64,000 nt of DNA, taken from positions 1,240,001 through 1,304,000 of the forward strand of contig JACKHI010000001.1 in assembly GCA_020639075.1 (NCBI GenBank). The letters are read 5' to 3'. The notes under the pieces were generated by a model. That model did no database searches and was not told where the DNA came from. It was given only the letters and a program-made list of their open reading frames with translations. The translations under genes and the position numbers were made by a program. Positions 60,901 through 64,000 of the stretch are shown here, piece by piece; position 1 is the stretch's first letter; each line of letters begins with the position of its first letter. The stretch is from Phycisphaerales bacterium. Lineage in GTDB: Bacteria; Planctomycetota; Phycisphaerae; UBA1845; UTPLA1.

Positions 60901-62842
60901 TGATCAGGAGCGTCGAAGTCGCGGCCGGACACATCGTGCCGTTGCCCTGATACACGCCGCCGAGCGTCGCGCAATCCGCGGGTTCGACGATTGTGCAGGA
61001 AGGACCGACGATGCAGGCGCCCGTCGGGCAGACCGTGTCGTCGCCCAGATAATTGCCGCCCTGAACCGTGCAATCCTCGTCCGAGGTGATGACGCACGTC
61101 GTGTCGGGAAGGACGCAGGCGCCCGTCGGACAGGCAGTGTCGTCGCCCTGATACGTGCCGCTCTGGGTTGTGCAGTCAGCGGCCGTCGTAACGATACACG
61201 ACGAATCCATCAGAATGCAGGCGCCCGTCGGGTCCGGCGGGACGCAGTTCGCCGTGCCCGGCGTCGGAACGAAGTTCGTGTAGGAACCCGTGTTCAATGC
61301 ACCGCCGTTACCATCCGGGCAGCGCTGGATCGAGTCGATCGTCGAGTCAACGGCCGCTTCGTTGATCTGCGGCTGACCCGGCGTAAGCGTCGCGAGCAAT
61401 TCGGCGTCGTCCGTGTCGTTTGTGTCGTAAACGACGGCGTCAACCAGGCTCGCCGCTGTGACCGGCGTGTTGTTCGGGAAAGAGGCCGATGTACCGATGT
61501 ACAAGGCGACGGCGTCGGCGCCGTTCTGAAGCAGGTCCTGGCATCCCATGCCGACCATCGCGCAGGCGTCGAGATCGAGATTGGGAACGTCGGAGCTGCC
61601 GACGACGTAGTAGTCGCCCGCGGCAACGCTGCCCGTCAGATCGATCGCTCGATACGACAGATCGTTCGATCCGTTGTAGAAGACCAGCACGTGCGGCGTC
61701 GTCGCAAAGTCAATCGCGCTGGCGCCCGTGTTGTAAAGCTCGACGAATTCCGTCGTGTCGAAGCTCGCCTGATCGGCGTCCACTTCATTGATCAACAGCG
61801 TCGAGTTGCCCAGCGGGCAGCTCGTGTTGTCACCCTGATAAGTGCCGCCCGCAGTCGTGCAGGCGATCTGCTCCGTAACGATGCAGGAGCTGTCCGGCAG
61901 ATTACAGGCGCCCGTCGGGCACGTCGTGTTGTCGCCCTGGTACGTGCCGCCCTGGCTCGTGCAGTCGAAGGGTTCCGTGATGATGCACGTTGTGTCGGGC
62001 AGGATGCAGGCGCCCGTCGGGCACTGTGCATTGTCGCCGAGGTACGTGCCGCTCTGGCTCGCACAGTCCGTGGCATCCGTAATGATGCAGCTCGTGTTCG
62101 GAAGCACGCAGGCGCCCGTCGGGATAACCGTGCTGCAGTCGCGAGCCTCGTTGAACGTCGTTGCAACGCAGAGGTTGTCAACGCGAATCGTCTCGGCCGC
62201 AGTCGTCGATGACTGTCGCAGGGCAAAACCCACGATCGTCAGGCCCGGGTCCGTTCCGTCTGTACCAAGAATGGACGTGCCACCTTCAGTCGCCGCGTCA
62301 ACCCAGAGCTGCGCCTGGTTTGTTGCCTGGTCGTACTTGACGACTACGCGGTAGCTCGTGGCGTACGACAGGTCCGTCGCCCACGTCGCGTCGGCACTGC
62401 TGCCGAGCGTTGAAATACCAACCGTGAAGTCACCGCCACCCGTCGGCGGCAGAATGAAGACGCGCCCTCTGAACCCTGTCGTCGCATCCTTGAAGTGGGT
62501 GAAGTAGGTCAGAGTCCCCGCAGGATACGGGACGCCAAGATCATCAACCGAAATGTCGATTCCGAAGTAGATCGCACCCGCCTGCGACGCAAACGCAGTG
62601 TTGGCGTCCTCTCGCGAACCGGCGCCGTGAGTCACAACCGCCTGGCCGCTGGATACCTGAATCGGATTGGAGCCGGCGCCGCTGTGCGCCGTCCAACCGC
62701 CGTTGCCGACGAGATTGCCGTCCGGATACGTGAATTCGTCCGAGGCCACCGGGGCCGCGTTCGCCGTCTGCGCAGAAAGCGCAAACGCGGTACACAGACA
62801 TAAAACCGACGCCAAACAGCGTCCCTTACTCTTCAGTGTCAT
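57977..62842 (-). CDS. giant exported Cys-repeat and lamin-tail-domain protein
   Basis: A 1621-residue exported protein with AGGAGGA ideally placed upstream of ATG 62842. After the signal peptide (VLCLCTAFALSAQTANA), residues about 33-240 match the body of the PEP-CTERM protein at 18935-19681. Then follow modules of about 34 residues, pattern GAC.LPDT.C.IT..DC...GGTY.GD...CP (three in a row, then three more), alternating with two lamin-tail-domain copies (STLLINEVDAD...FVELYN, about 350-530 and 640-825). Further Cys modules (GACC), a nuclease-like OB or LTD region (SLVINEIRIDQPGTDNDEYFEL), a dockerin-like pair near 1387-1445 and a Cys-rich end complete it. No catalytic site was recognised. 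Likely a surface or extracellular adhesive/structural protein. Confidence 0.87.
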   Translation of the reverse strand: MTLKSKGRCLASVLCLCTAFALSAQTANAAPVASDEFTYPDGNLVGNGGWTAHSGAGSNPIQVSSGQAVVTHGAGSREDANTAFASQAGAIYFGIDISVDDLGVPYPAGTLTYFTHFKDATTGFRGRVFILPPTGGGDFTVGISTLGSSADATWATDLSYATSYRVVVKYDQATNQAQLWVDAATEGGTSILGTDGTDPGLTIVGFALRQSSTTAAETIRVDNLCVATTFNEARDCSTVIPTGACVLPNTSCIITDATDCASQSGTYLGDNAQCPTGACILPDTTCIITEPFDCTSQGGTYQGDNTTCPTGACNLPDSSCIVTEQIACTTAGGTYQGDNTSCPLGNSTLLINEVDADQASFDTTEFVELYNTGASAIDFATTPHVLVFYNGSNDLSYRAIDLTGSVAAGDYYVVGSSDVPNLDLDACAMVGMGCQDLLQNGADAVALYIGTSASFPNNTPVTAASLVDAVVYDTNDTDDAELLATLTPGQPQINEAAVDSTIDSIQRCPDGNGGALNTGSYTNFVPTPGTANCVPPDPTGACILMDSSCIVTTAADCTTQSGTYQGDDTACPTGACVLPDTTCVITSDEDCTVQGGNYLGDDTVCPTGACIVGPSCTIVEPADCATLGGVYQGNGTMCPAATSTLLINEVDADTPGVDMDEFVELYNAGGSTVDFAVSPHVLVFYNGSGDTSYFAIDLVGTVAPGGYYVVGSSFVANLNLDACAMPGLGCQDLIQNGADAVALYEGTTAVFPNGTPVTDASIVDAIVYGTSDADATGLINVLTPGQAQVDENGTASAGTVSSQRCPDGNGGPRNTTAYVLRAPTPGSGTICSGACCLPNDTCVETDEIDCASQGGAFRGDNTTCATPGICDCSTIEDIKLEGLTGVGYITCEVTVVETVNQGGLNATDRSFTVQDQSGANVGPGGTERGIRIVGDVAAHPELTAVFDALAEGDRIEVIGTTEFEFDVLFLRVDSASDITELGTGGIFNVPIVSAANFENNAITHENLESVRVRVPCINFIGGGGTFAANSNFNVTDGVTTFAVRINEGDFATNPAVGTTIPLDVTDVIGVYSEFFNAPQLFLNESDDFAAPSDCAGQIGACCRIDATCIQTTQQICIAEAFSGVFQGIGVGCDPNPCIVETGACCGDGVCTENVAITDCCDLGGIYLGTDSTCASGCPDYSSLVINEIRIDQPGTDNDEYFELKGTPGLSLDGLTYIVIGDAGSGTIEAVVPLDGHQIQADGLFLVAEGTFGITFPTAVPDLTANLNFENSDNVTHMLVANFTGVDGTDVDADDDCVLDTVLPWCTIIDSIALVATPGAGDCYYGTSIGPDGAFVPGHVYRCDGDPMGPWFIGPFDPAVGLDTPDAANACILGACCFDGGARGLPCDCPGNFDDTGASMGLVDMADVPGFVAALLTTGDNCADINGDSSVDGLDIAGMITRVINMESCTIAGCQQLSEADCMTMGGTFIGSGVSCDPDPCGPTGACCDETSFNCDEVTLAQCTALYPSRTYKGDGTTCAVDCQIDAIDILECNVQIDCTGVTQWCSFVVEQVDVGGSTCQTGLIQEFGVISIPCDGSCPAGPLTFRYDDGFGGVCIFTASRFGELSTCGESLLGSGFGLAP
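60360..62130 (-). repeat. tandem duplication inside the 1621-residue protein gene
   Basis: Two copies of a block of about 885 bp: three Cys modules of about 102 bp each (the motif CAGGCGCCCGTCGG recurs near 61014, 61108, 61217, 61904, 62005 and 62107) followed by a lamin-tail domain. The two LTD starts lie near 61791 and 60902. DNA similarity is visible but not exact, so the duplication is not recent. Confidence 0.75.
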
Positions 62843-63368
62843 CTTTTCCTCCTACGAATCTTCCACCTGGTATTCACTGACTGTTTGCGTAATCGAAGCG
62901 CACGACGCGCGTCGACTCATTCCACGTAGATTTGCTGGTTCGAATAGCGAGTGCGCAGCAAGACGCCGCAAGTCCGATTGAATTGTGGCCTCTTTCCTCC
63001 ATCTGGGGCAATAGAATATGCGGTCGCTGCATGAACTGCCACCGCGGATTGTTAGTAATCCCTTAAGATTGCGCTGGCCGCAACAAATCACATTGCCGCC
63101 TTTCCACCCCAATCGTGTGCCGGATTCGCGTCAGGATTCGCACGATCATGATCGCGGAACCGCGCTGCGGGCGACTCCCAGTATACTCGATTCTGCGCGG
63201 AAATCGTAGGATCTGGCGCACCCGCACCGAGGATTCGAGAGATTCTCCCTCCACGTAGGAACCTCTAATTCCACGTCCGGAAATCGCTAACTGCCCGATC
63301 GGGCTGCAGATACATTCGCGACTCGAATTGGTCGGGGGAACAAGGCCGATGGACGCCAGGGCACAGCA
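62843..63368. other. 526-bp intergenic region upstream of the giant gene
   Basis: Lies between the start of the 1621-residue gene and the stop of the GT2 gene, both on the minus strand. It is locally AT-richer than neighbouring coding DNA and includes the 12-bp palindrome CGATCATGATCG (63143-63154). Likely promoter region; no gene seen. Confidence 0.4.
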
Positions 63369-64000
63369 TCAGGAAAAGGCGTGGCTTGCTTCAAAACGCC
63401 GCTGCCAGAGCTCGGGGCCGCGAAGCTCATATCCATCGACGAACCCCTGCCGGAAATGCCGTCGCTTGACCGGCAGATGCATCGCGTACAGCAGCTCACA
63501 TTCCGCGGACCACGACGCAATATCCGGCATCAGCGCCGCCGCGCGCTCGGCCAACTTGGACTCGATCCGGGCCTGGTCGATCGCATCGATGCTCAGCCAG
63601 CCCTCGAAATCGTCCCGCATCCGCCGCGGATCCTCGTAGCCGAAAATCGCCGAAAAACAATCGGGATTCACCTCCGCCAGACAGGCCGCCATTCGGCCCA
63701 GACAACGTTCGCGTTCCAGATAATCACTCCACGTAACGCGATGATCGTGGACGCAGACGGCCCGCTCGTCATACAACACGCCGCCGCCCTCGCATGCGTC
63801 CACGCGCCATGCGAATTCGACGTCGTCGTACAGATACGGCCGGAGCCTTTCGTCAAATCCGCCGACGTCCCTCGCGATCGACGTGGGGATCGACGCATTG
63901 CAGGTCCAGAAATGTCGGAACCCGTACCGCTCGCCATGCGTCATGCCGTGATAGAAAAAGACCATCGACGTGTCACGCACAAGCCCGTCGAAGACCGTCG
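63369..64000 (-). CDS. GT2 family glycosyltransferase (5' end beyond window)
   Basis: About 210 C-terminal residues of a GT-A fold glycosyltransferase; the frame is still open at the last base, so the N-terminus lies outside. The visible part has FWTCNASIPTSIARDVGGFDERLRPYLYDDVEFAWR, the acceptor-side ED/DDxEfxxR motif of GT2 enzymes, split here as GGFDERL and YDDVEFAWR. A C-terminal helical region follows. It shares the orientation of the giant gene downstream. Confidence 0.88.
   Translation of the reverse strand, partial: TVFDGLVRDTSMVFFYHGMTHGERYGFRHFWTCNASIPTSIARDVGGFDERLRPYLYDDVEFAWRVDACEGGGVLYDERAVCVHDHRVTWSDYLERERCLGRMAACLAEVNPDCFSAIFGYEDPRRMRDDFEGWLSIDAIDQARIESKLAERAAALMPDIASWSAECELLYAMHLPVKRRHFRQGFVDGYELRGPELWQRRFEASHAFS

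Noticed and set aside
60930..62130. Regularly spaced repeats of about 102 bp that could suggest a CRISPR-like array
   Set aside because: The repeats are in frame, encode Cys modules, are imperfect and much longer than CRISPR repeats; no cas genes nearby.
58829..62212. Very long open frame (1127 codons) on the plus strand opposite the giant protein gene
   Set aside because: Antisense shadow of a GC-rich, repetitive coding region; Arg/Ala/Val-rich translation without domains, while the minus strand gives a signal peptide, Cys modules and a strong ribosome site.
8635..62842. Cellulosome interpretation of the dockerin-like tails
   Set aside because: No cohesin, scaffoldin or glycoside hydrolase is present in the window; such tails are common on diverse planctomycete exported proteins.

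Overview
This is a GC-rich, gene-dense chromosomal window that looks like a planctomycete, plausibly Phycisphaerae-like. The grounds are a PEP-CTERM protein whose tail ends VPEPATLALLGLGG..RRRR, a membrane protein with the CxxCxYDLxG..CPECG zinc ribbon common in that phylum, dockerin-like tails on many secreted proteins, Ser-Gln-Pro linkers, and a large block of secreted amidohydrolase-like proteins. I place it at phylum level only. No rRNA, tRNA, CRISPR array, insertion sequence or phage gene was recognised.

Layout. 1-4.0 kb (minus): an aldehyde dehydrogenase cut by the window edge, coupled to a small zinc-ribbon membrane protein, then an acetolactate-synthase-like ThDP enzyme. 4.2-7.2 kb (plus): an orphan receiver domain, then groES, a small unknown gene and groEL, closed by a strong terminator. 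7.2-14.2 kb: an alpha/beta-hydrolase-like protein, a large gingipain-family (C25) protease with P-domain and dockerin-like tail, and a convergent secreted dockerin protein. 14.5-23.8 kb: a hybrid sensor kinase, a gene-poor kilobase, a PEP-CTERM protein, an arsenosugar pair (AhpD-like protein plus radical SAM ArsS), an aldo/keto reductase and an HD-GYP response regulator.

24.3-36.7 kb is a glycan-assembly locus: a methyltransferase with a coiled-coil tail, an asparagine synthase/GT2/GT4 triple fusion, a small coiled-coil protein with the same kind of tail, a GT39-like membrane transferase, a GT2-GT4 fusion and a GT4 protein. The last three are read on the minus strand and overlap by 4 bp at each junction. 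Several carry what looks like a beta-sandwich extension.

37.1-49.7 kb is the most striking part: eight consecutive minus-strand genes, many overlapping, each encoding an exported amidohydrolase-fold protein (nine domains, one gene being a double). Only one, at 39914-41158, keeps the full set of metal ligands; the other eight domains have lost the HxH motif and most remaining ligands. An operon of one apparent enzyme with seven apparent pseudoenzyme paralogues suggests a heteromeric exported complex or a peptide/ligand-handling machine, not eight separate hydrolases.

50.0-62.8 kb encodes a PilZ protein and more large exported proteins: a subtilase with an unusual Cys/Arg-rich C-terminal tail, a TIGR03790-like protein, an endonuclease/exonuclease/phosphatase-family protein, and a 1621-residue Cys-repeat/lamin-tail-domain protein. 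The N-terminal domain of this last one is clearly related to the PEP-CTERM protein at 18.9 kb. The window ends inside another GT2 glycosyltransferase.
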